Positions 29,193-37,600 of a stretch of 64,000 bases of DNA are shown here, piece by piece. The notes beneath the pieces were generated by a model. That model saw nothing but the letters and a program-made list of their open reading frames with translations, ran no database searches and was not told the origin of the DNA. The DNA is taken from positions 97,941-161,940 of the forward strand of contig MGWO01000006.1 of assembly GCA_001801025.1 (NCBI GenBank). Direction: 5' to 3'. Within the stretch, counting starts at the first letter, position 1; each line of letters begins with the position of its first letter. The DNA is from Gallionellales bacterium GWA2_54_124. GTDB lineage: Bacteria > Pseudomonadota > Gammaproteobacteria > Burkholderiales > Gallionellaceae. The position numbers and the translations under genes are program-made.

Positions 29193-30686
29193 ATGAGTAT
29201 TTCCTCCACCATTAAATCCATTCAGGACATTATGCGCAAAGACGTCGGTGTCGATGGCGATGCGCAACGTTTGAGTCAGTTGGTCTGGATGCTGTTTCTG
29301 AAAATATTCGACGACCGTGAAAGCGAGTGGGAACTGTTGCAAGACGATTATCAGTCGCCTCTGCCGGAAGCTTATCGCTGGCGTAACTGGGCGGACAACC
29401 CTGAAGGCATGACCGGTGAGGCGCTGAAGCAGTTTCTGGATAACGAGATGTTTCCGGCGTTACAAACACTGGAAGCCCGTGGCGGCGACCAGCGCGCCTA
29501 TGTGATTCGTTCGGTGTTCGAGGGGGCCTATAACTACATGAAGTCCGGCCAGTTGATCCGTCAGGTGGTCAACAAGATTCAGGAGGGCGTGGATTTCAAC
29601 AAGGCGCAGGAGCGTCATTTGTTCGGCGATATGTACGAGCAGTTGCTGCGCGACTTGCAGGCAGCGGGCAATGCGGGCGAGTTTTACACCCCGCGCGCCG
29701 TCACCGAATTCATGGTGCGCATGACCAATCCTCGCCTCGGTGAAAAGGTGATGGACCCTGCCTGCGGCACGGGCGGTTTTCTGTCCTGCTCAATTGAGCA
29801 TATCCGCCGTCAGGATGTGAAAACGGTGGACGATGAGGCTGCATTGCAGGCCAGCATCTTCGGTATCGAGAAGAAGCCGATGCCACATTTGCTGTGTACC
29901 ACCAACATGATCCTGCACGGCATCGACGTGCCGAGCAATATCCGCCACGACAACACGCTGGCGCGTCCGCTGATCAGCTGGACACCGAAAGAGCGTGTCG
30001 ATGTGGTCGTCACCAATCCGCCGTTCGGTGGCATGGAAGAAGATGGTATTGAAACCAACTTTCCGGCATCCTTCCGCACCCGTGAAACCGCCGACCTGTT
30101 TCTGGTGCTGATCATGCAGTTGCTGAAAGTCGGTGGCCGTGCAGCCCTCGTTCTGCCGGATGGCTTTCTGTTCGGCGAAGGCATCAAGACGCGTATCAAG
30201 GAAAAGCTGCTGGAAGAATGCAATCTGCACACCATCGTGCGTCTGCCCAATGGTGTGTTCGCACCCTATACCGGCATCAAGACCAATCTGTTGTTTTTCA
30301 GCAAGGGTGCGCCGACCCAGCACATCTGGTTTTATGAGCATCCGTATCCGGCAGGCGTAAAGAGCTACAACAAAACCAAACCGATGAAGATCGAAGAGTT
30401 TGATGTTGAGGCGGCATGGTGGGGTGTGGAATCCGATGGTTTTGCGCACCGCGTCGAAAATGAACAGGCGTGGAAAGTCAGTCTGGCCGACATTAAGGCG
30501 CGCAATTACAACCTCGATTGTAAGAATCCGCATGTTGGCGAACAGGAAATTCACGATCCCGACGTGCTGCTGGCACAATACGCAACCATGCAGGCTGACA
30601 TTGCCGCCTTGCGTAATCAGTTGAAAACGATACTGGGCGCGGCGCTGCAATCGCCCACACAAAACTCCGAAAGCGATCAGGCATGA
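29193..30686 (+). CDS. hsdM: Type I restriction-modification M subunit (N6-adenine methyltransferase)
   Basis: Methylates adenine in the HsdS-specified target and is needed for restriction too. 497 residues: N-terminal HsdM helical domain (RLSQLVWMLFLKIFDDRE), then GEFYTPRAVTEFMV, SAM motif DPACGTGGFL, and catalytic NPPFG. The C-terminal KLVDNQ-like tail ends in a low-similarity region. The stop shares ATGA with hsdS. Confidence 0.97.
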   Translation: MSISSTIKSIQDIMRKDVGVDGDAQRLSQLVWMLFLKIFDDRESEWELLQDDYQSPLPEAYRWRNWADNPEGMTGEALKQFLDNEMFPALQTLEARGGDQRAYVIRSVFEGAYNYMKSGQLIRQVVNKIQEGVDFNKAQERHLFGDMYEQLLRDLQAAGNAGEFYTPRAVTEFMVRMTNPRLGEKVMDPACGTGGFLSCSIEHIRRQDVKTVDDEAALQASIFGIEKKPMPHLLCTTNMILHGIDVPSNIRHDNTLARPLISWTPKERVDVVVTNPPFGGMEEDGIETNFPASFRTRETADLFLVLIMQLLKVGGRAALVLPDGFLFGEGIKTRIKEKLLEECNLHTIVRLPNGVFAPYTGIKTNLLFFSKGAPTQHIWFYEHPYPAGVKSYNKTKPMKIEEFDVEAAWWGVESDGFAHRVENEQAWKVSLADIKARNYNLDCKNPHVGEQEIHDPDVLLAQYATMQADIAALRNQLKTILGAALQSPTQNSESDQA

Positions 30687-32320
30687 GTGCCATCCAGCAA
30701 CTGCTCACCGATCATATCGACATCTGGACGGCAGCGGAAACTGAAAAGAAATCGGGTCGCGGTCGTGCGTCCGGTAATGCGGGCAGCGTCTACGGCATCA
30801 AGAAACTGCGCGAGCTGATTCTGGAACTGGCGGTGCGCGGAAAACTGGTACCGCAGGATCAAGAATGGAAAAATCTAAAGCTCATTGATCTTGGGTTTTG
30901 GGCGATAGGGAGTGGCTTTCCAACTGCTGAGCAAGGATGTCAAAACGATGAAATTTTATTCGTTAAAGTCAGCGACATGAATCTGGCTGGTAACGAAAAA
31001 TTTATCGTTGTCTCTAACAATACAATTTCCAATGAAACGGCTAAAAGGCTTAGGATCAATGTTCACTCAATCGGCACCGTTATTTTTCCAAAAATCGGCG
31101 GTGCGATTTCAACGAACAAACGACGAATCCTGACAAGAAATACTGCAATCGACAATAACTGTCTCGGGTTGTCGCCAAAGGCTGGAGTTTCAACTGATTG
31201 GCTGTATTTGTTGTTGAGCAGTATTGATTTAAGTAAGTATCAGGCTGGAACTTCTGTTCCAGCTTTGGCACAAGGTGTATTACAAGAAATTCCTGTGATA
31301 CTTCCCTGCGAGGAGGAGCAGCACCGCATCGTTGGGAAAGTCGATGAGTTGATGGCGCTGTGCGATCAGTTGGAAAGCCAGCACAGCAACGCCGCCGAAG
31401 CGCACGAAAAACTGGTGAGCCACCTCCTCGGCACGCTCACTCAGTCGCAAAACGCAAAATACTTCAGCGCTAACTGGCAGCGCATCGCTGCGCATTTCGA
31501 TACCCTGTTCACAACGGATGCCAGCATCGACGCACTCAAGCAAACCCTGCTGCAACTTGCCGTGATGGGCAAGCTCGTGCCGCAGGATGCTAACGACGAA
31601 CCGGCCAGCGAACTGCTAAAACGCATACAGGCTGAAAAAGCTAAGCTGATCGCCGAGGGTAAGATCAAGAAAGACAAGCCGCTGCCACCTATTACTGATG
31701 ATGAAAAGCCGTTTGAATTACCTGACGGTTGGGCCTGGGTGAGATTTAATGATTTGATTAACCCCGCATATCTGATTTCCTATGGTGTTCTTGTACCCGG
31801 TGCTGATGAAAAAGACGGTATCCCATTTGTGAGAATTGCTGACCTTGATATTCATAATCCTCCCGAAAAGCCAGAAAAGTCTATAAGTAGGGAAATTGAT
31901 TGTCAGTTTGAAAGAACCCGCCTTGAAGGTGGAGAAATACTTATGGGAGTTGTGGGAAGTATCGGAAAGTTAGGAATTGCTCCAAATAGTTGGAAAGGTG
32001 CAAATATAGCCAGAGCTATATGCAGGATTAAAGTGAGCGATTCGTTGAGCAGAGATTACGTGGTAATTTTGCTGCAAAGTCAGTTCATGCAGAGTAGTTT
32101 TCTCGGTGATACTAAAACTTTAGCTCAGCCAACCCTTAATATTGGATTAATTCGACTATCTTTAACGCCATTACCAACGATGTCAGAGCAGCACCGCATC
32201 GTCACGAAAGTCGATGAATTGATGGCGCTGTGCGATCAACTCAAATCTCGCATCACGGACGCCAGCCGATGGCAGCAGAAGCTGGCGGATGTAATGACCG
32301 CAGGGGCCATCTCGTCATGA
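30683..32320 (+). CDS. hsdS: Type I restriction enzyme specificity subunit
   Basis: DNA-recognition subunit with two target-recognition domains. The conserved spacer helices appear twice: EEQHRIVGKVDELMALCDQLES near residue 212 and SEQHRIVTKVDELMALCDQLKS near residue 500, the internal repeat expected for HsdS. The AT-rich stretches 30850-31310 and 31740-32170 encode the variable domains and differ in base composition from the conserved parts, a usual sign of domain swapping. The target site cannot be read from the sequence. Its stop overlaps the next gene by ATGA. Confidence 0.95.
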   Translation: MSAIQQLLTDHIDIWTAAETEKKSGRGRASGNAGSVYGIKKLRELILELAVRGKLVPQDQEWKNLKLIDLGFWAIGSGFPTAEQGCQNDEILFVKVSDMNLAGNEKFIVVSNNTISNETAKRLRINVHSIGTVIFPKIGGAISTNKRRILTRNTAIDNNCLGLSPKAGVSTDWLYLLLSSIDLSKYQAGTSVPALAQGVLQEIPVILPCEEEQHRIVGKVDELMALCDQLESQHSNAAEAHEKLVSHLLGTLTQSQNAKYFSANWQRIAAHFDTLFTTDASIDALKQTLLQLAVMGKLVPQDANDEPASELLKRIQAEKAKLIAEGKIKKDKPLPPITDDEKPFELPDGWAWVRFNDLINPAYLISYGVLVPGADEKDGIPFVRIADLDIHNPPEKPEKSISREIDCQFERTRLEGGEILMGVVGSIGKLGIAPNSWKGANIARAICRIKVSDSLSRDYVVILLQSQFMQSSFLGDTKTLAQPTLNIGLIRLSLTPLPTMSEQHRIVTKVDELMALCDQLKSRITDASRWQQKLADVMTAGAISS

Positions 32321-33201
32321 CAAAATCAGCGGTGATTGGAGCTGGAGGTCTTACAAAAATCGCTGAGATGATCTGTGGTGATTCGCCGTTTGATTTTTTT
32401 CCTTACCGAAGTTCATCCTATCTAACAAGGTTTTTTATTGATCTTGACTTTGATTATGTTCACGACGGCTCAACTCGAAGGCACTGGGTAAATGACGTCC
32501 TAAAAGAGTTGAATAGCAAGCAACCTGCCGCGCAAGGCCTGCCATCAAGAGAGATAATAAAAATTGTTGAGAGCGTATTGCACCCAGAAAGCTTTCTATT
32601 CAATGACAAAGTTGATAGGGAAAAGGCCAAGGATGCAATGAAGGTATGTTTGAAAAGCTATGGATTAACAATTGCCGAATTGCCAAATGGATTAGTTAAG
32701 CTCTGTCCTCTTCACGGAGAGTTTGTATCCACTGACTATCAGGAAATACCTGCCGAAAAGCTACTTACTTTTAAGCCTAGCATTTTTCAAGTTCCCAGTA
32801 AGCCACAAAACCCTCGTCTGGTATCCGTCATGATGCCGTTCAGTGCTTCGTTCAATGGAACATATGACGCTATTAAACGTGTTACAGATTATATGGGGCT
32901 GGAATGTTTAAGAGCTGATGATATTTGGGAGAACTCGACGTTCATTCAGGATATTTTCGATTTAATTTTTTGCGCTAAAGTTGTTGTCGTTGACTTTACT
33001 GCTCGGAATCCGAATGTGATGTATGAAACAGGAATTGCACACACACTTGGAAAAACGGTCATTCCAATTACTCAGTCAATTGACGATATTCCATCAGATT
33101 TAGGTCATCACCGTGCATTAAAGTATCTCCCTAATGAGCAAGGCTATAAAGATTTGAGTAATGAGCTGTATAAAAGGTTGAAAAGCATCGTAGAGAAATA
33201 A
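32317..33201 (+). CDS. Putative TIR/deoxyribosyltransferase-fold effector coupled to hsdS
   Basis: 294 residues from the ATG that overlaps the hsdS stop. The N-terminal 150 residues are a helical domain I do not recognise (FDFFPYRSSSYLTRFFIDL near the start). The C-terminal 125 residues are Rossmann-like with VSVMMPFSASFNGTYDAIK, RADDIWEN, VVVVDFTARNPNVMYETGIAH and VIPITQSIDDIPSDL. The N-P-N-V-x-Y-E-x-G pattern, with a conserved glutamate, is shared by nucleoside 2-deoxyribosyltransferase-like and TIR-like nucleotide hydrolases used in anti-phage defence. NAD or nucleotide cleavage is therefore plausible. Linkage to a type I operon suggests a back-up effector; this is inference. Confidence 0.65.
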   Translation: MTKSAVIGAGGLTKIAEMICGDSPFDFFPYRSSSYLTRFFIDLDFDYVHDGSTRRHWVNDVLKELNSKQPAAQGLPSREIIKIVESVLHPESFLFNDKVDREKAKDAMKVCLKSYGLTIAELPNGLVKLCPLHGEFVSTDYQEIPAEKLLTFKPSIFQVPSKPQNPRLVSVMMPFSASFNGTYDAIKRVTDYMGLECLRADDIWENSTFIQDIFDLIFCAKVVVVDFTARNPNVMYETGIAHTLGKTVIPITQSIDDIPSDLGHHRALKYLPNEQGYKDLSNELYKRLKSIVEK

Positions 33202-33270
33202 ACCGCTTGTGGCGGATCGAAAATTAAAGCCCCCCGCTTGTGCTGGGGAGTCCTAATCAGGAGAGATGCA

Positions 33271-33303
33271 ATGAATTATTTCAGTGCATTCATTATTGAG
33301 TGA
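33271..33303 (+). CDS. Possible 10-residue leader peptide
   Basis: ATG at 33271 with CAGGAGAG just upstream, encoding MNYFSAFIIE and stopping at 33301-33303, three bases before the preferred ATG of the GHKL ATPase gene. The good ribosome site and the stop placed at the next start suggest translational coupling. Too short to judge by coding statistics. Confidence 0.4.
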   Translation: MNYFSAFIIE

Positions 33304-33305
33304 AG

Positions 33306-34463
33306 ATGATGGATATATTAACTATTCAAGACCCGAAAACATTGTTAGATACCGAAAAGGCAATTTCTGAAATTTGTGCCAATCTGGGTATGCCTCTTCA
33401 ATTGCCAAGGGATTGTTTTGGTGCGCGGCGAGGGGCTATGTACGATGCTGCACGCTTGCAAATGTTGGTGACATGGGCAAGGCACGCAAAAGATTCATAT
33501 CTCCATTTTCACAAAGAAAATGATGTTGCAAAAGTGCTAGAAGAACTTTGCAGTTATTCTCCAGGTATTGCCGCTATCCGTCTGTCCAAGGGAATTAAAG
33601 TCGGTGATACGGTGGTATCCAGAAGGAATGCACTTGTTCCTGCTGCAAGAAAAATGCGTGCAACTGATGATGAGTCATTTACTGAGATTATCAAGGGAAG
33701 AAGTATTGATATGATTAGCGTCAGTGGGTCATTAGTTCAGTTTCTCCGTCCGCTATTTTATGCAAGATCGGAAGATGCCGTAAAAGACAAGTTTGGTATG
33801 CAGAAATTAATGCAGAAACTTGTTGATGAAATGACTAGAACTAAACAGGACAAGGAACAAATTTCCGATAGTTTAATAAAAGCTTGTGGCATATTTACGA
33901 GTGAGCTTTTTCAAAATACACAACAGCATGCCGTCAGCGACCACCAAGGTATTCCATATACAGCCCACGTTGAAGGCCTGTTTGTAAGCTGGGTTCAAAT
34001 CGATGAGCGGATATACGCAGCGGATTTTAATGGGCATGATAGGCTGAAAGCCTTTTGGAACAGGGAATTGACGACTACAGGCAATAAAATGTTTAAAACA
34101 TCGTTGCGTTGTCTGCAGATAAGTTTTTTTGACTCTGGGCCTGGATTGGCAAGCCGAGCAACTGGTCAGCCCACTATAGATATTGGGTTGGCGGATGAAA
34201 GGCTGGCTCTTGTTGAGTGTTTGAAAAAAAATGTAACCACCAAAGGTGAGGTTGGTGCCGGACAAGGACTGCCAAACGTGCTTTCTGAACTGAGAAATGT
34301 TGGAGGGATGATGCGTATTCGTTCTGGTCGTCATTCAATTTTCAATGCATTTCGCCCAGACGATGACACGATAGATTTATTTGATTTTCAAGACTGGGGA
34401 AGTACAAAGCTTGATTGTGTTGAAGGTGCTGTCATTTCAATTCTGATTCCGCTGAGGAAATGA
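33306..34463 (+). CDS. GHKL-type ATPase, first gene of a two-gene unit
   Basis: 385 residues. The C-terminal half carries the ATP-binding pattern of the GHKL (gyrase, Hsp90, kinase, MutL) fold: N-box ELFQNTQQHA, G1-like ISFFDSGPGLA and a glycine-rich GAGQGLPNVLSEL with SGRHSIFNAF. The N-terminal 190 residues are not recognised; no membrane segment or histidine phosphoacceptor is evident. Its stop shares ATGA with the next gene, so both proteins are likely made in fixed ratio. The strong AT bias compared with the core genome indicates horizontal origin. No known defence system was matched with confidence. Confidence 0.65.
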   Translation: MMDILTIQDPKTLLDTEKAISEICANLGMPLQLPRDCFGARRGAMYDAARLQMLVTWARHAKDSYLHFHKENDVAKVLEELCSYSPGIAAIRLSKGIKVGDTVVSRRNALVPAARKMRATDDESFTEIIKGRSIDMISVSGSLVQFLRPLFYARSEDAVKDKFGMQKLMQKLVDEMTRTKQDKEQISDSLIKACGIFTSELFQNTQQHAVSDHQGIPYTAHVEGLFVSWVQIDERIYAADFNGHDRLKAFWNRELTTTGNKMFKTSLRCLQISFFDSGPGLASRATGQPTIDIGLADERLALVECLKKNVTTKGEVGAGQGLPNVLSELRNVGGMMRIRSGRHSIFNAFRPDDDTIDLFDFQDWGSTKLDCVEGAVISILIPLRK

Positions 34464-36682
34464 TCATGGCCAGATTTTTCTCTTTCAATGCAATCGATTC
34501 CTGCCAAACGACTGGAATACATTTTGATGCGTTGTGTCTTACATATGGAAATGACGAAGATGTTAGTTCACTCCAGTTTTTTGGAGATTTGGAATCCTCA
34601 ATAAAGAAATGCAAAGTTCTTCCCGATTGTCTTGTTGTGATGGCTAGTGCAGCGTTGGCAACTAAACTCCATGATTATTGGTGCGCTGATCATACTCAAC
34701 AAAAAACTATAGTTAATCGCGGTACTAAGAGTGAATTCTTATTCATCAAGAGCTATTATTTTTATGCTTGGTGTGTCACTAAGCTGGAATTGATAGCAAG
34801 TCACGTGCTTGCTACACAGTCATACGATATTTCAATTGAAAAATTAATTCAGCAGGGTTTGCGTTACTTATTAGAAGTGAACGAAGTGATTCAGATAGCA
34901 CCTGCTGGCCATTTGTTTAAGCACCCATCCGGAACAAGAAGTAAAGTGTTTATTCAAGCTCGTGAAATGGCGCGGAGTGAGCCAGAGCTGTTTTTTGTGG
35001 CGAATGCAATTTGCTTGCGTATGGGAAGGGTGCTACAGGATGCAGAGATGGTTTTTATCGACACCATGGGTATCTATCACTATGTTCGGGAAGCGTTAAA
35101 GGCGGCTGGCAATAAAGCTCGAATTGAAAGTTTCCATTCTTATGGCGAGGAGATGAAAAAATTATCTCCCCCGATAGATTCGTACATATGTGTTATTTCA
35201 GCATCTACATCGGGAGGAATGGCAGGGGAGTTGGTTAATAATCTGGGATTTGATCCAAATAAAGTTGTTACGCTAATTGACGTAACTGAAAAAAATCGCT
35301 GTGGATCTGTCTTGATGCCATTGGACACTCTTGGTGAGGTCTATGTCGGGCTGTTAGAAAAGGGGATGGGAACTGAAACCGAGATCGAATTAGTTGGAGA
35401 GCATTTCTCCTCTAAGGCGAAGCCGCCAAGAACAGTCGCATTAGGAGTTCCTCATCAGCCAAAGTTGCTAGGGGAATTTCTAAATCACTTTGCTCTTTTG
35501 GGAGTTGGTAAGCTTAATTCTAATTTTGGTAACGGTCCAGCAAATCCAAAGTTGCTTTGTTTGGATGCGTCGCCATTAACAAATAATCTCGAGTTTACTC
35601 AGTGGTTAGATGACGAGGTCGCTTGGTGTATTACTTTGGCAGTGGATCATGTTATTCATGCAAGCGATCCAACATCAAAGGTGATTGCTGAGTTGGCGGC
35701 AAAAAGGATTCAGGAATTCAGGCAAACTACCATCCCACCTGCGGTGATTTCACATGATGATCTATGCAAAGAGTCGTTAGGAAATGCAAAAGGGATATTG
35801 GTAGTAACTGCTGTTGCGGGAGATGGTGGGGGATTGCGTGAAATAAGTCGCGATCTTCGTGAGTATATTTGCACAGAAACGCCACGCCATTTCTTGGCTG
35901 CGGTGGGATTGCCGCAGACTGCAGAATCTTGGGCGCGTTTGAAACAATTCTTGGAACGAAACCCTACTAAAAGAAAGTATGGTTTTTCCAATTGGTTGAT
36001 GCTCCCGGTTGGATACGATGGTAAAGACAGTGCATGGGAACAGTTAAATAAGTTGGCTAAAAAAGCCGAAGGGGGTGAGACTGCTGCCGTCGAAGGCATA
36101 GATCAGGAAATTGTTAATGAATCTCTTGAACAGCTTGCTCAGCTCGTTTTTAAAAGCCATCAGGGTTTTCTTCCAAAACATAATGGAGGTGAGTTGGCTT
36201 TAACGGAAGGATTCGTGTTTTTTGGGGGAAAGTTTGAAACTGAAATACAGGAAATGAAGATTGCTTCGAGTGTTGTTTATTTAGCGATTGCCTCTGCACT
36301 TCAGTGCGCGAGAGAGCTTAAGGATGTAAATAATCAGTTAAAATCAACTGGTTATGAATCTGTTGTTTTAGCTCCGGAGTGTTTTTTGCGGTTTAATGAC
36401 AATATTTTACAAGCTTGCTTACTTAGAGCTTGTCATTCTTCTGAGTTGGACTATTCAGCCAGCCCACATTTGAGTAAGTTAATGCAAGAGTTTTTAACAA
36501 AAGTTTTTGATCGGCACAGTCATAAGTATGGTGATGCCGCGCTTGAATTCGCCGCTGCGTTAGCTATCGGTAGGTTAAAGCTTAAGAAGGATGATCTGGA
36601 CGATGTAATAAAATTCGCAATTGCGCGGCTTAAGCATCAGGCTTCACCGTTATTAGGATTCTTGCTTTTAGCGAGGAGATAG
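34460..36682 (+). CDS. Large protein of unknown function, partner of the GHKL ATPase
   Basis: 740 residues, no signal peptide or membrane helix. Two segments recall phosphoribosyltransferases: HLFKHPSGTRSKVFIQAREM (residues about 155-175, like the SG-x-x-S motif of orotate-type enzymes) and YICVISASTSGGMAGELV with VVTLIDVTE around residues 240-275, resembling a PRPP loop region. The middle has VVTAVAGDGGGLREISRDLRE, and the last 150 residues are helical. An enzymatic role on nucleotides or PRPP is a guess. Translation starts within the previous stop (ATGA); an ATG two codons later is also possible. Confidence 0.6.
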   Translation: MIMARFFSFNAIDSCQTTGIHFDALCLTYGNDEDVSSLQFFGDLESSIKKCKVLPDCLVVMASAALATKLHDYWCADHTQQKTIVNRGTKSEFLFIKSYYFYAWCVTKLELIASHVLATQSYDISIEKLIQQGLRYLLEVNEVIQIAPAGHLFKHPSGTRSKVFIQAREMARSEPELFFVANAICLRMGRVLQDAEMVFIDTMGIYHYVREALKAAGNKARIESFHSYGEEMKKLSPPIDSYICVISASTSGGMAGELVNNLGFDPNKVVTLIDVTEKNRCGSVLMPLDTLGEVYVGLLEKGMGTETEIELVGEHFSSKAKPPRTVALGVPHQPKLLGEFLNHFALLGVGKLNSNFGNGPANPKLLCLDASPLTNNLEFTQWLDDEVAWCITLAVDHVIHASDPTSKVIAELAAKRIQEFRQTTIPPAVISHDDLCKESLGNAKGILVVTAVAGDGGGLREISRDLREYICTETPRHFLAAVGLPQTAESWARLKQFLERNPTKRKYGFSNWLMLPVGYDGKDSAWEQLNKLAKKAEGGETAAVEGIDQEIVNESLEQLAQLVFKSHQGFLPKHNGGELALTEGFVFFGGKFETEIQEMKIASSVVYLAIASALQCARELKDVNNQLKSTGYESVVLAPECFLRFNDNILQACLLRACHSSELDYSASPHLSKLMQEFLTKVFDRHSHKYGDAALEFAAALAIGRLKLKKDDLDDVIKFAIARLKHQASPLLGFLLLARR

Positions 36683-36794
36683 CATCGAAACATCTCGGAC
36701 AGACTTGCTTCAACGGTCTATATACCAAGGGGGGGGCAGGCTGATTTGCATGTCATCTTCACATGAGATTTCACATTTATGCTAACATCTGCAG

Positions 36795-37124
36795 ATGAAC
36801 TGGCGAATAATTTACTTTTCTGAACGTGTGCGATCTGATGTGCTTGCGTTGCCTCCCGGCATTCGTGCTGACTATTTGCGTTTGTCTGAACTGATGGAAG
36901 AGCATGGCGCAGACTTGAGAATGCCTCACTCTAAGGCAATGGGGAGTGGTTTATTTGAATTGCGCCCTAAAGGTCCTGAGGGAATTGGACGTGTGTTCTA
37001 CTGCACTTAGGTGGGGCAAGTGATCGTGGTACTGCACTCGTTCATCAAGAAAACACAAAAAACGCCTAATAATGAATTGGAAATTGCAGTTCGTCGCTTG
37101 AAGGAGGTCAAAAATGCAAAATGA
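36795..37124 (+). pseudogene. HigB/Gp49-like toxin, inactivated by a nonsense codon
   Basis: The frame matches the intact toxin at 56303-56632 nearly residue for residue (MNWRIIYFSERVRSDVLALP ... RRLKEVKNAK). Codon 72 is TAG (37008-37010) where the other copy has CAG. Without readthrough it yields 71 residues that lack the C-terminal strands with the usual basic active-site region. Promoter-like TATGCTAACAT lies just upstream. The antitoxin downstream remains open and overlaps the old 3' end by 11 bases. Confidence 0.9.
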
Positions 37125-37422
37125 AAAATTTAATCCAGTTGCTCACGATAATGCATTTGTTGCTCAGATGTTGAGTGATCCTGAAACCAAACATGCTTAT
37201 GATGAGCTTGAGGATGAGTATGCTGCGCTCAATGCTGTGCTACGCGCCCGACGTGAAGCTGGCTTGACTCAATCCCAGATTGCTCAACGCATGGGTACAA
37301 CAACCAGTGCAGTATCTCGTCTGGAGTCATCCCTTATAAGTCAGAAGCATTCACCCAGTTTTGCGACATTGAAAAAATATGCCCATGCTTGCGGAAAAAA
37401 ATTGGTAGTTAGCCTCGCGTAA
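37114..37422 (+). CDS. HigA-like XRE antitoxin, island 1
   Basis: 102 residues: an N-terminal acidic stretch (FVAQMLSDPETKHAYDELED) and an XRE helix-turn-helix with LTQSQIAQRMGTTTSAVSRLES at about 50-72. It is the partner of the broken toxin and close to 90 percent identical by eye to the antitoxin at 56622-56930. Retained without an active toxin, it could neutralise the island 2 toxin. It lies 131 bases before att copy 2. Confidence 0.93.
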   Translation: MQNEKFNPVAHDNAFVAQMLSDPETKHAYDELEDEYAALNAVLRARREAGLTQSQIAQRMGTTTSAVSRLESSLISQKHSPSFATLKKYAHACGKKLVVSLA

Positions 37423-37553
37423 ATATTTTGCCGTAGCTAAAACGTAGCTACGGTACGCTGTAAACCGCTGTTTTTGACTCATTGTAGCTGTAAATCGTAA
37501 TGCGCGAATTATGCAAGGTATTGTTTATTAATAAGTATTTGTTTAAATGGCTA

Positions 37554-37600
37554 GACTGTTAATCCGCAGGTCCCTGGTTCGAGTCCAGGTCGGGGAGCCA
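37554..37600 (+). repeat. att repeat copy 2 (island 1/island 2 junction)
   Basis: Exact 47-base copy of the 3' part of tRNA-Asn (compare 23300-23346). It ends island 1 and begins island 2. It is not a full tRNA gene: no D arm or 5' acceptor strand precedes it. Confidence 0.95.

Noticed and set aside
37501..37600. Second tRNA-Asn gene at 37.6 kb
   Set aside because: Only the 3' part from the anticodon stem is present; D arm and 5' acceptor strand are missing.
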